25,302 nt of DNA from an uncultured Gemmatimonadota bacterium (GCA_946478895.1 CAMLDY010000034.1:1-25302), one strand, 5' to 3'; positions 7,981 to 14,546 are shown, counted from the stretch's first letter. A program made the numbers and translations. The notes: a model not told the origin generated them from the sequence alone.

Positions 7981-8556
7981 ATGGAAATCAATTTTCGGCA
8001 CGATGTGGACGCGGTGCTGGCCGAGGCAAAGCAGCAGCACAAACCTGTGCTCCTCGACTTCAGCGCCGCGCCGATGTGAGGGGGCTGCGCTCGGCTGGAT
8101 GCCGAGGTGTGGCCGGACCCGCGAGTGGTGAAGTTCGTCACGGAGAACTTCCTGCCGGCGCGCGTGCACGTGCGAGACGATTCAGCTCTGTTCCAGAGAT
8201 ACGGTGAGAAGTATGGCGCCCAGTGGACGCCGACGATTCTCGAGCTCGACGCCGAGGGTGTGGAGCGCCACCGGATCGAAGGTTTTCTTCCCAACGACGA
8301 CTTTCTCGCGCAGCTGATGCTCGGCAGAGCGCAGATAGCATTCGCCGAGCAGAAGTGGGATGAGGCGGAGCGACGCTTCCGGGAGATCGTCGAAAAATTT
8401 CCCGACACTGACGCCGCGCCAGAAGCACTCTACTGGGCGGGAGTCGCGCCCTATAAGGCGACCCACGACAACTCGTCGCTGAAGCAGACGGCAAACGCCT
8501 TCAGGGACCGGTACCAGGACACCAGCTGGGCCAAGAAAGCGTCGATCTGGGCCTAA
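7981..8556 (+). CDS. Candidate selenoprotein: thioredoxin-fold protein with UGGC active site and TPR-like tail
   Basis: Read through the in-frame TGA at 8077-8079, this encodes 191 residues. The N-terminal thioredoxin strand-turn VLLDFSAAPM is followed by the TGA codon (residue 33) and then GGCARLDAEV, so UGA stands exactly at the first Cys of a CxxC redox motif and C36 is the second. The fold continues intact on both sides, including the cis-Pro loop QWTPTILELD (P84), then a helical TPR-like tail (about 103-175, AQIAFAEQKWDEAERRF). A strong hairpin (8083-8114) begins 3 bases after the UGA, as bacterial SECIS elements do. A good ribosome site precedes ATG 7981. Standard annotation would start at GTG 8107 and lose the active site. 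Alternatives are a nonsense mutation or a sequencing error; the selenocysteine machinery is not in this window. Likely role: thiol/selenol oxidoreductase in the cytoplasm (no signal peptide). Confidence 0.75.
8083..8114 (+). promoter_or_regulatory. Candidate bacterial SECIS hairpin
   Basis: An uninterrupted inner stem of 6 bp, CTCGGC (8090-8095) with GCCGAG (8101-8106), encloses the 5-base loop TGGAT. The stem extends outward past one bulged G (8107): 8086-8089 with 8108-8111 (one G-C and three G-U pairs), then GGC (8083-8085) with GCC (8112-8114). The loop has a G at its second position, 17 bases after the UGA. Bacterial SECIS models require a G in the first two loop bases about 16-37 bases from the UGA, so this fits. 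The hairpin sits within the coding sequence, as usual in bacteria. GC-rich DNA makes chance hairpins common, so the position matters more than the stability. Confidence 0.65.
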
Positions 8557-8564
8557 AAACGTCG

Positions 8565-8590
8565 CCCGGCTGCTGAGCTGAGCAGCCGGG
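8565..8590. terminator. Perfect 10-bp hairpin after the thioredoxin-like gene
   Basis: CCCGGCTGCT and AGCAGCCGGG pair perfectly around GAGCTG, starting 8 bases after the stop codon. No T-run follows on the + strand; read leftward, the stem is followed after four bases by GTTTTT. It may end leftward transcripts, or act as an mRNA 3'-end stabiliser or weak terminator for the thioredoxin-like gene. Confidence 0.5.
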
Positions 8591-8617
8591 TGGGCGTGCG
8601 CGCCGTTAGATTTCAGC

Positions 8618-8950
8618 ATGCCCTCAAAACAATCAGTGCCGACGGAGTTCGAGTTCGTGGACTCCGGTCTAAAGTTCTACTGCTCGGTGGAAGTCCCGAG
8701 CCGGACTGGAATGACTCCCTGGTGGTGGTTCCGCGTCGATGCAGGCGAGAGCGCGCGCTACGCGCCGTTCGAGGCGTCAGTCAACGATACCCGGCAGTCC
8801 GTGCAGACGAGAATCGTCGCGTACTACGAGCAGCTGCTCGCCATTCGCGCGCGTCCGGCCTACCAGAAGCCGGCGTGGAAAAAGCCGGAGCGTCCCGCGG
8901 TTGCAACCGAGACTGCTCCGGCTCCGGTATCGCCGCCCCAATCGGCCTGA
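8618..8950 (+). CDS. Hypothetical protein, 110 aa
   Basis: Small protein with no function I recognise. The first 75 residues look like a compact fold: EFEFVDSGLKFYCSVE, then the aromatic cluster MTPWWWFRVD, AGESARYAPFEAS, and an amphipathic helix VQTRIVAYYEQLLAIRAR. The last 35 residues are Pro/Ala/Lys-rich and probably disordered. There is no signal peptide or membrane segment. I see no clear Shine-Dalgarno sequence before ATG 8618. It is convergent with the DinB-like gene, the two stops being three bases apart with no hairpin between. The conserved-looking aromatic core argues that it is a real gene. Confidence 0.7.
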   Translation: MPSKQSVPTEFEFVDSGLKFYCSVEVPSRTGMTPWWWFRVDAGESARYAPFEASVNDTRQSVQTRIVAYYEQLLAIRARPAYQKPAWKKPERPAVATETAPAPVSPPQSA

Positions 8951-8953
8951 GCG

Positions 8954-9508
8954 CTACTCCGCCGGCTTCTTCGCCGTCGGTGGCAGGATCCCGTTCAATC
9001 TGAGGTAGTTGGCGTACTGGCTATAGTGGTCGGCCCAATCGCCAGTCGTGAGGGTCATCACCGCCGCGCGCGACATCTTGCGGCCGCCAAAGAACGGTAG
9101 CTCCTCGCCGAGCGTGGCGTCGGTCAGGGACGCCAGCGACTCGTCGCAGAACGTGAAGGTCTCGCGTAGTCTCGCGAGCAACGCTTCCTTGCTGTCGGTC
9201 GCGGTCACCTTGCTCCGCGTTGGCGCCTTCGTCCCACCGATCGAGCCGCAGAGATAGTCGTTGCCCTGAATCAGGTGCACGACGATGTCGCCCACGCTCA
9301 TCTGCGCTGGGGTCGGCTTGTACGAGTACTTGTCGGCGGGAAACGCTTCGGCGGCGGCGATCAGATTTTTCGCCGACTGCTTGGCGTAATTCCGGAAGGC
9401 GTCGGACACCGGGTTCGCCGCTGCCGTGTTCGCGGCCTGGGCCGCGGCGACTTTCGGCATCAGTATTACCGCGGCGGCGAGAGCCGCGGCGTAGAGGCGG
9501 ACGTGCAT
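8954..9508 (-). CDS. Exported DinB-like protein
   Basis: 184 residues starting at the ATG complementary to 9506-9508, which has GGAG six bases upstream; upstream in-frame codons belong to the intergenic region. A Sec signal peptide (hydrophobic AAALAAAVILM, then Ala-rich AAAQA near residue 24) is followed by a four-helix-bundle domain resembling DinB/YfiT. FRNYAKQSAKNLIAAAEAFP begins helix 1, VGDIVVHLIQGNDY carries the first likely metal-binding His, and TTGDWADHYSQYANYLRLNG carries the HYxQ segment typical of helix 4. DinB-fold proteins often bind a divalent metal and some are thiol-dependent transferases; the substrate here is unknown. It lies 43 bases downstream of the PAS-HisKA gene on the same strand, so cotranscription is likely. 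Confidence 0.82.
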   Translation of the reverse strand: MHVRLYAAALAAAVILMPKVAAAQAANTAAANPVSDAFRNYAKQSAKNLIAAAEAFPADKYSYKPTPAQMSVGDIVVHLIQGNDYLCGSIGGTKAPTRSKVTATDSKEALLARLRETFTFCDESLASLTDATLGEELPFFGGRKMSRAAVMTLTTGDWADHYSQYANYLRLNGILPPTAKKPAE

Positions 9509-9551
9509 GGTGGGCTCCAAAAAAGGGAGACCTGAATTGTGGAGTCGGGGG

Positions 9552-10268
9552 TTAGCCCTGTCCAGAAGCTCCCCTATCGGGTGGCTCGATGCGCGCAAGA
9601 TCGAGCATGCGCTCGGCACCCACGTACGCGACCTTCGGGGCTTCCTGCACACCACGCATGCGCCGCAGAACGAACGCGATCCTGCGGGCGGCCTTGAAGA
9701 CCTGATGCGCCGCGTCGCGGATCTCCTTCTTGGTCGCGTGCTCGAGGAGCATTTCGGCGTTCATCATCAGCGGTGTGAGGGTGTTGCCGATCTCGTGCGC
9801 TGCCGATAACGCTGCGTCACCGAGCCGCCGCAGCTGATCGTCACCCTTACGGTGAGCCTTAAGCGGGCAGGGAACCGGCTCCGCTGCCGCGATCAGACTG
9901 GTCTCTGCGGTCTTTCTCCGCGTTGCCGAGACCGCCAGCCGAACCCAGACTGGGCCGCCGTCCTTTCTGATGTAGCGCACCACTAGCTCGTACCTTCCTA
10001 TGTCCGCGCACGCGAGACGGCGGCGTTGCTCGAGTTCGGTGGCCAGGTCGTCCGGATGGGTGATTTGCGCACAGTTGAGTGACTGCAGCTCCGTGCGCTT
10101 GAACCCAAGCATCTGACAGAGCGCGCGATTTGCGCGGATGATGTTTCCATTCGCGGATAGAACGGCGAGCCCGTGTGGCGCGCTCTCGAATGCATCCTCA
10201 TACAGAGATTCTGTCAGAGGAAGCTCGAGCGTCTCCAGCAGATTTTTCTGTGGGCGAATGGTTGCCAT
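9552..10268 (-). CDS. PAS-HisKA protein without ATPase domain
   Basis: 238 residues from the ATG complementary to 10266-10268, which follows a strong GGGGAG. A PAS domain spans about 22-125 (YEDAFESAPHGLAVLSANGN, then YIRKDGGPVWVRLAVSATR in the PAC strand region). A short linker leads to a histidine-kinase dimerisation segment with H-box AALSAAHEIGNTLTPLMMN (H158), close to the usual HExxNPLT pattern, and a second helix to about 205. The protein then ends within about 35 residues: there are no N, G1, F or G2 boxes, and downstream DNA encodes a different gene, so this is not a simple frameshift. It might be phosphorylated in trans, act as a scaffold, or be an inactive sensor. An in-frame upstream start would add 21 residues. 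Confidence 0.85.
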   Translation of the reverse strand: MATIRPQKNLLETLELPLTESLYEDAFESAPHGLAVLSANGNIIRANRALCQMLGFKRTELQSLNCAQITHPDDLATELEQRRRLACADIGRYELVVRYIRKDGGPVWVRLAVSATRRKTAETSLIAAAEPVPCPLKAHRKGDDQLRRLGDAALSAAHEIGNTLTPLMMNAEMLLEHATKKEIRDAAHQVFKAARRIAFVLRRMRGVQEAPKVAYVGAERMLDLARIEPPDRGASGQG

Positions 10269-10362
10269 CTGGCTCCCCTGGCGCGAGCAGCCGGGTCTGG
10301 CGGCTCGTTTGTCTAGACTCTGCGGGTGCAACGAACCGTCACAGCTGTAGAACGACGCTTCG

Positions 10363-10941
10363 TCAGGGCTGGGGTGCGCCGGCGGTCAGCGCCAGCGTCA
10401 GCCGTTCTGCATAGGTGGGGTTGTCGGTGAGGAAGACGGCGAGCAGGTTCGCGGAGCGGACGAACGTCGGGGTCATTCCCCAGGGATTCGCGGCACCTCG
10501 AGGTGCCGCCGACAAGGTATCGATGCCGCTGAAATCGGCGTTCGCGGCCCGCTCGCTTGGGTAGAGGAACACCTCGAGCCGCGATTTCCCGAGCGCATAC
10601 AGCTGTGGCGTGACCGAAAATCCCGCCCGCTTAGGCGATCCGCTCGTTCGTCGCACCACGAATCCCGCGCGGGTGAGCCGGCTCTCGACGCTGCACGGCG
10701 CCCACAATCCGGTCCGTGGGCAGGGAGAATGGGTTTGGGACGCGGAGGAGCCGGAGCTGACTGGAACGATGGGTCCGGCGCTGGCGACGCCAACCCGCCC
10801 ACCCGGCGGCGTCGATTGCGCCTGGGCGGAGTCCCGAGTGCCGCCCTCCGCTCCCTTCGAGTTGCGGACGTCTGCCCCAGAACGGGAGCAGCCGGCGACC
10901 ATGAGCCAGGTCGCAAGGATCGCACGAACGTGAGGTGTCAT
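10363..10941 (-). CDS. Putative lipoprotein, unknown function
   Basis: 192 residues from the ATG complementary to 10939-10941. The N-terminus RAILATWLMVAGC is a lipoprotein signal with its lipidation Cys at residue 18 or so, after which a low-complexity Ser/Gly/Ala linker runs to about residue 70. The C-terminal part (from PCPRTGLWAPCSVESRLTRAGF) looks folded: an LTRAGFVVRR helix-strand, then LEVFLYPSERAANADFSGID and SANLLAVFLTDNPTYAERL. I do not recognise the family. It is divergent from the lipoprotein gene at 11010 with only 68 bases between, and lies 94 bases upstream of the PAS-HisKA gene on the same strand. Confidence 0.75.
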   Translation of the reverse strand: MTPHVRAILATWLMVAGCSRSGADVRNSKGAEGGTRDSAQAQSTPPGGRVGVASAGPIVPVSSGSSASQTHSPCPRTGLWAPCSVESRLTRAGFVVRRTSGSPKRAGFSVTPQLYALGKSRLEVFLYPSERAANADFSGIDTLSAAPRGAANPWGMTPTFVRSANLLAVFLTDNPTYAERLTLALTAGAPQP

Positions 10942-11009
10942 CGACTGCAAAGATACCGGGTGGGTGCGGGCACCGCGATTGCTCTTGTAGGGCGTCACAG
11001 GAGGCCAGG

Positions 11010-11612
11010 ATGCGACCATTTAACCGAATGAAGCAGGTGGCGGCCGCGACGCTGATGGTGATGACAGCCGGGGCGTGCGCGGGCAACCAGCTGGGCAATA
11101 TTCTGGGCGGCGTACTCGGCGGCGGCGCGCAAGCGAGCCAGCTCAGCGGTACAATTCGCGGCGTCGATACCCGCGCGCAGCAGATCGCAATTCAGCAGTC
11201 CAACGGCGAAACGGTGCCCGTCAACTACGACAGTCAGACCCAGGTCGTCTATCAGAATCAGAACTACTCGCCGACGGCGCTCGAGAACGGAGACCGGGTG
11301 ACGGCGCGAATCCAGGCGAACGGAAGCCAGTATTACACCGACTACGTCCAGGTAGATCAGTCGGTGAACACCAGCGTTGGCAGCTCGAACGCCAACGTGC
11401 AGCTGTTGCAGGGAACAGTGAGACAGGTCGACCTGCGCAACGGAATATTCACCGTCGACGTCAACAACAACACCACGCTCACGGTCACTATGCCGTACAA
11501 TCCGAGCAGCAGCGATGTGAATCGCTTCAACGCGCTGCGGAACGGAGACTTCGTGCGGTTTTATGGAACGTATCTGAGTAGCTCGCAGGTTCAGCTGCGG
11601 CAGTTTTACTAG
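11010..11612 (+). CDS. Exported lipoprotein-like protein with two similar beta domains (DUF5666-like)
   Basis: 200 residues; ATG 11010 follows an ACAGGAGG seven bases upstream. The signal segment VAAATLMVMTAGAC ends in a degenerate lipobox. A Gly-rich stretch (NILGGVLGGGAQ) leads to two similar beta-rich units. The first begins LSGTIRGVDTRAQQIAI and ends ENGDRVTARIQ; the second begins LQGTVRQVDLRNGIFTVD and ends RNGDFVRFYGTYL. The matching GTxRxVD and NGDxV landmarks suggest an internal duplication of an OB-like unit such as DUF5666. The protein ends with Tyr. Function is unknown; the cell envelope is the likely site. A strong two-way terminator follows. Confidence 0.83.
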   Translation: MRPFNRMKQVAAATLMVMTAGACAGNQLGNILGGVLGGGAQASQLSGTIRGVDTRAQQIAIQQSNGETVPVNYDSQTQVVYQNQNYSPTALENGDRVTARIQANGSQYYTDYVQVDQSVNTSVGSSNANVQLLQGTVRQVDLRNGIFTVDVNNNTTLTVTMPYNPSSSDVNRFNALRNGDFVRFYGTYLSSSQVQLRQFY

Positions 11613-11634
11613 GCCGACGCGGCAGCAGGGCAGC

Positions 11635-11672
11635 AAAAAAAAACGGGGAGAGCTTTCGCTCTCCCCGTTTTT
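11635..11672. terminator. Two-way intrinsic terminator
   Basis: CGGGGAGAGC (11644-11653) pairs with GCTCTCCCCG (11658-11667) around TTTC. It is flanked by nine A on the left and five T on the right, so it works in both directions. It separates the convergent genes ending at 11612 and 11704. Confidence 0.93.
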
Positions 11673-11703
11673 ACTGCGCGGCTCGAACGTCGAGCCGACC
11701 AGC

Positions 11704-12240
11704 TTAGAACATGATTCCCAGGGTAACCGGGACGAACTTCACAGAGCCGGCATCGGTCGAAACGTTGTTGTAACGCGCTTCGACGAAGGCCTTGAGGAAT
11801 CCGAGCGGCAGGTTGACACCCGCGCCCGCGTTCCAGCCCATGTGGTTCTCGTTGGTCGCTCCATCGAGGTCAGAGCCAAGCATATAGAGACCAGCGCCGC
11901 CGATCACGTACGGCGAGAAGCCGGGGACCGGCAGACGCCACACGAGGTTACCGGTCGCGCTGATGGCATGCAGCTTACCAGCGCCGGTGATCTTCTCACC
12001 GAACATGTTGTACGCGCCATCGACGCGCAGGCCAACCGGGATGAACGGCAGGTGGATCTCCAGCGCCGCGGTGCCGTTGTATCCGAGCTTAGCGGCATCG
12101 GACAGGTCACTCATGGGCTGGGTTACGCCGCCAGCAACTCCAATGCTGAACGGCTTGACGAGGCCAATCTGCGCCTGAGAAATGCGCGGGGCCGCGACGA
12201 GTGCGATCGCTGCGATCGCGAGGTACAGTGAACGCTTCAA
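11704..12240 (-). CDS. Outer-membrane beta-barrel protein (OmpA/OmpX-like), TTG start
   Basis: 178 residues. The start is TTG (complement of 12238-12240) with AAGGAG five bases upstream. A Sec signal peptide (KRSLYLAIAAIALVAAP, cleavage near SQA-Q) precedes a small barrel of alternating strands: FSIGVAGGVTQPMSDLSD, GYNGTAALEIHLP, VGLRVDGAYNMFG, TGNLVWRLPV, FSPYVIGGAGLYML, MGWNAGAGVNLPLG and FVEARYNNVS, ending VPVTLGIMF. The terminal Phe is the barrel-assembly signal. It is a clear paralogue of the protein at 14560-15105: same TTG-AAG-CGT-TCA opening, SDLSD, the FxEARYN strand and the PVTxGIMF end. About eight strands are expected. Ligand or pore activity cannot be inferred. Confidence 0.9.
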   Translation of the reverse strand: MKRSLYLAIAAIALVAAPRISQAQIGLVKPFSIGVAGGVTQPMSDLSDAAKLGYNGTAALEIHLPFIPVGLRVDGAYNMFGEKITGAGKLHAISATGNLVWRLPVPGFSPYVIGGAGLYMLGSDLDGATNENHMGWNAGAGVNLPLGFLKAFVEARYNNVSTDAGSVKFVPVTLGIMF

Positions 12241-12245
12241 AGCTT

Positions 12246-12251
12246 CTCCTT
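12246..12251 (-). promoter_or_regulatory. Ribosome binding site supporting a TTG start
   Basis: AAGGAG on the minus strand lies five bases before TTG 12240. The signal peptide begins exactly at this TTG and no ATG or GTG lies nearby in frame, so the rare start codon is well supported. Confidence 0.8.
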
Positions 12252-12537
12252 GTTCGAGAATGCGCCCGCACGTGAGTCGCGGTAGCGGACTCGTAGGACG
12301 CTGATCTGGTTATGCGGGAACTTGAGGCGCCGTAGATCGGAATGACCCGAACCAGAGGGGCGCTGGCCGTCCTCGCCGACAAGACGACGAGCCAATCGGA
12401 GCCCAGTAACTGATGTGGTGCAAGTCAAAGCGGCGACTGAAGCTATCCCTCACGAGTTTGTGATCTCGCCGCCTGACGATCGTCAGAAATTCGTGCTTTG
12501 GCGATGTTACCTCCGGACAATTCAACCTTCCGCCGAA

Positions 12538-13074
12538 ATGAAAAAATCAATCAGTGCATGCGCACTCGGCTTCTGCCTCATCGTCGCTGCGCCACTCCAC
12601 GCCCAGCGGCAACAGACTTCCGGTCCCTGGGAGCTGGGCATCGATGCAGGTGTGATGTTCGGCCTCGGCGACCAGGACATCACCGTCGTATCGGTTCCAT
12701 TCCAGACCATTCGTGCCGGCTACTTCCTTACGCCCAAGGTTGAGATCGAGCCCCGTGTTTCGATCAATTCGATTCACGGCGGTGGCGAGTCGCTCACCAC
12801 CTACGATTTTCAGCTCGGACTCCTCTTGATCCCGCAGGGCGACAGAGTCGGCAACGGGATCTACCTACGGCCGTTTCTGGGGGTAAGTGGTGTCGACGTC
12901 AGCGGGGCAGGGAACAACAACTCCGGCTACGCCGGCGCGGGGTTCGGGCTCAAGATCCCCTTCGTCGACCGACGGATGGCGATGCGGATGGAGGCTAACT
13001 ACGCTCACGGCTTCAGTGATGGCGGTTCCAACGCCATCGGCGTAGGAATTGGACTTTCCTGGTTCACACGCTGA
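12538..13074 (+). CDS. Outer-membrane beta-barrel protein
   Basis: 178 residues from ATG 12538, where a typical signal peptide begins (KKSISACALGFCLIVAAP, cleavage after LHA). An in-frame GTG-type extension to 12415 would add 41 residues that do not look like protein-coding signal sequence. The mature part has alternating amphipathic strands: WELGIDAGVMFGL, FQTIRAGYFLTPKVEIEPRV, TTYDFQLGLLLIPQ, IYLRPFLGVSGVDVS, GYAGAGFGLKIPF, MAMRMEANYAHGF and AIGVGIGLSWF. It ends Phe-Thr-Arg rather than in Phe. No good Shine-Dalgarno sequence is visible. It is not obviously a paralogue of the two TTG-started barrels. It is divergent from the 11704-12240 barrel across 297 bases, and ends at a strong terminator. 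Confidence 0.83.
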   Translation: MKKSISACALGFCLIVAAPLHAQRQQTSGPWELGIDAGVMFGLGDQDITVVSVPFQTIRAGYFLTPKVEIEPRVSINSIHGGGESLTTYDFQLGLLLIPQGDRVGNGIYLRPFLGVSGVDVSGAGNNNSGYAGAGFGLKIPFVDRRMAMRMEANYAHGFSDGGSNAIGVGIGLSWFTR

Positions 13075-13082
13075 TAGCGGGC

Positions 13083-13117
13083 AAAAAAAAAGCGCCCCTT
13101 CGGGAGGCGCTTTTTTT
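13083..13117. terminator. Two-way intrinsic terminator with UUCG tetraloop
   Basis: GCGCC (13092-13096) pairs with GGCGC (13106-13110), extended by CC-TTCG-GG past one bulged A. Nine A precede and seven T follow. It serves the barrel gene ending at 13074 and the leftward gene ending at 13134. Confidence 0.93.
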
Positions 13118-13133
13118 CCCTCACCCCAACCGC

Positions 13134-13592
13134 TTAGGGTGCGACCATCGTCAGAACAACCGCTTCCCCTTCCCCTTCACCTGAACCTTCGGAACCGCTG
13201 AGCTTCCCCGCCGTCCGCAAAAAGAGTGTCGACGCTACGGGAACCTGCGACAGCTCTCCCGACGCAATCGTCGCTGGCCGGTCGCTGATTCGTGCAAACC
13301 CCGCGTCTTTTTCGTTTGACCACTGCAGCGACGAGTTCCCGCCGCGAGCCGCGATGCTGAGCGCCCACGACTGTGTGGCGCTGACGCTGATGCTCACCGC
13401 GCGTCCAGCGACGGGCGAAATCGAGATACCCTGTTGCTGCGACGCGTTCCCGAGCTGAACTTTCACTCGTGGCGGAACCGTGACCATGACCGTGTGGGTC
13501 AGACTCACAGACGCGCCCTGGGCAGCGGCCGGCGCTGCGATCAGCGCACTTCCGACGGTGAGTATGAGTCCGGTCCAGCGAGTTGCGACCAT
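13134..13592 (-). CDS. Small exported protein, unknown function
   Basis: 152 residues from the ATG complementary to 13590-13592, with GGAGG about six bases upstream. The signal peptide TGLILTVGSALIAAPAAAQG ends near AAAQ. The mature part is beta-rich (ASVSLTHTVMVTVPPRVKVQ, then AVSISVSATQSWALSIAA) with a Gln/Gly patch, and ends in the acidic repeat SGSEGSGEGEGEA before VVLTMVAP. The pattern resembles exported immunoglobulin-like or fimbrial-type subunits, but I cannot name a family. It is alone between a terminator and a distinctive inverted-repeat region (13648-13708) that is likely its control region. Confidence 0.75.
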   Translation of the reverse strand: MVATRWTGLILTVGSALIAAPAAAQGASVSLTHTVMVTVPPRVKVQLGNASQQQGISISPVAGRAVSISVSATQSWALSIAARGGNSSLQWSNEKDAGFARISDRPATIASGELSQVPVASTLFLRTAGKLSGSEGSGEGEGEAVVLTMVAP

Positions 13593-13647
13593 TACAGCCT
13601 CCAGGAACTGAGAGCAACAGCTCATCAGCGCGGTGAATTACCTGGGG

Positions 13648-13708
13648 CATAATGTGTACCTTCTATTATGACGGCGTTGTTAAGCGATTATGACACCTCT
13701 GTCATAAT
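13648..13708. promoter_or_regulatory. Array of four ATTATG/CATAAT half-sites, likely operator/promoter
   Basis: The AT-rich gap upstream of the exported-protein gene holds a perfect inverted repeat with 9-base arms, ATTATGACA (13687-13695) and TGTCATAAT (13700-13708), spaced by CCTC. A second, looser pair is CATAAT (13648-13653) and ATTATG (13665-13670). The two ATTATGAC copies are 22 bases apart, two helical turns. On the minus strand CATAAT also resembles a -10 box. This fits binding by a dimeric regulator, possibly the OmpR-type protein whose gene ends 11 bases away; the link is inference. Confidence 0.6.
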
Positions 13709-13718
13709 GCTCCGACCG

Positions 13719-14423
13719 CTAACTCTTCGCCGCCTTTGACCTTGGGGCTTCGATCTCGAGGATAAAGCCGATTCCCCGGCGGGTCTGGATCACCGCCGTG
13801 GAGCCCGCTTTCTGGAGCTTCTTGCGCAGCCGCGCGACGTGGGCGTCGATGACGTTGGAGCTGGGATCGAAATGCATGTCCCAGACTTTGTCATGGAGCT
13901 CGCTGCGTGTGATCGTCTCACCGGTGCGCAGCATCAGGTGCTCGAGCAGCTTGAGCTCCATCGCCGTCAGTATCACCGGTTCCGAGCTGCAGGTGAGTCG
14001 GCGGGTGAGCCTGTTGAGGGTGAGGTTTCCGACGGTGACCTGCTCTCCGACGCGGGATCCACCGCCGCCGCGGCGGATCAATGTCCGCACCCGCGCGCGC
14101 AGCTCCTCGTTGCTCACCGGCTTGACGACGTAGTCGTCGGCCCCGGCGTCCAATCCTCGTACGATGGAGTCGCTGTCCGCGCGGCCTGAGTACAAGAGCA
14201 CCGGCGTGCGCCGCCCATTGCGACGGAGCTCCTGCAGGATCTCGAAGCCGTGGCGGTCTCCGAGCTGGAGATCGAGGACGATCCCATCGTACTCGTTGAC
14301 GAGGGCGAGCATCCGGGCTTCTTCGCCGGTTCCCGCGGTATCCACCGCATAGCCATCATCGTGCAGAACCCGGGCAACGAGCCTCAGGATCGCGCGGTCA
14401 TCATCAACTGCCAGAATGCGCAT
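13719..14423 (-). CDS. OmpR/PhoB-family response regulator
   Basis: 234 residues starting at MRILAVDDD, the usual receiver-domain start (ATG complementary to 14421-14423); an in-frame ATG at 14468 would add 15 residues. The receiver domain (1-118) has the acidic triplet VDDD, phosphoacceptor Asp in GIVLDLQLGD (about residue 52), the Ser of LLYSGRAD and Lys of VVKPVS. A winged-helix DNA-binding domain (about 130-225) contains VILTAMELKLLEHLMLR, DPSSNVIDAHVARLRKKL and the wing TRRGIGFIL. DNA-binding transcription factor activated by phosphorylation. No kinase gene lies beside it; the nearest is the CHASE3 kinase at 16432. The half-site array just downstream is a candidate target. Confidence 0.94.
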   Translation of the reverse strand: MRILAVDDDRAILRLVARVLHDDGYAVDTAGTGEEARMLALVNEYDGIVLDLQLGDRHGFEILQELRRNGRRTPVLLYSGRADSDSIVRGLDAGADDYVVKPVSNEELRARVRTLIRRGGGGSRVGEQVTVGNLTLNRLTRRLTCSSEPVILTAMELKLLEHLMLRTGETITRSELHDKVWDMHFDPSSNVIDAHVARLRKKLQKAGSTAVIQTRRGIGFILEIEAPRSKAAKS

Positions 14424-14510
14424 TCGAAATGGATAGAGTACTGGACCGCGCGTAACGCGGCGGGTCATGGTGATTTCTATCTAGACGATTGGAAGCGCCA
14501 CTCCAAAACA

Positions 14511-14546
14511 AAAAAGGGGAGAAGGCCGGAGCCTTCTCCCCTTTTT
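14511..14546. terminator. Two-way intrinsic terminator
   Basis: GGGGAGAAGGC (14516-14526) pairs with GCCTTCTCCCC (14531-14541) around CGGA, flanked by five or more A and five T. It ends the leftward barrel transcript (gene end 14560) before the response regulator gene. Confidence 0.93.

Noticed and set aside
8107..8556. Shorter thioredoxin-like CDS starting at GTG 8107
   Set aside because: It would begin inside the thioredoxin fold and lose the redox motif; there is no ribosome site before it, while ATG 7981 has GAGGAG.
12415..12537. N-terminal extension of the barrel protein
   Set aside because: The added 41 residues precede an obvious signal peptide and look non-coding.
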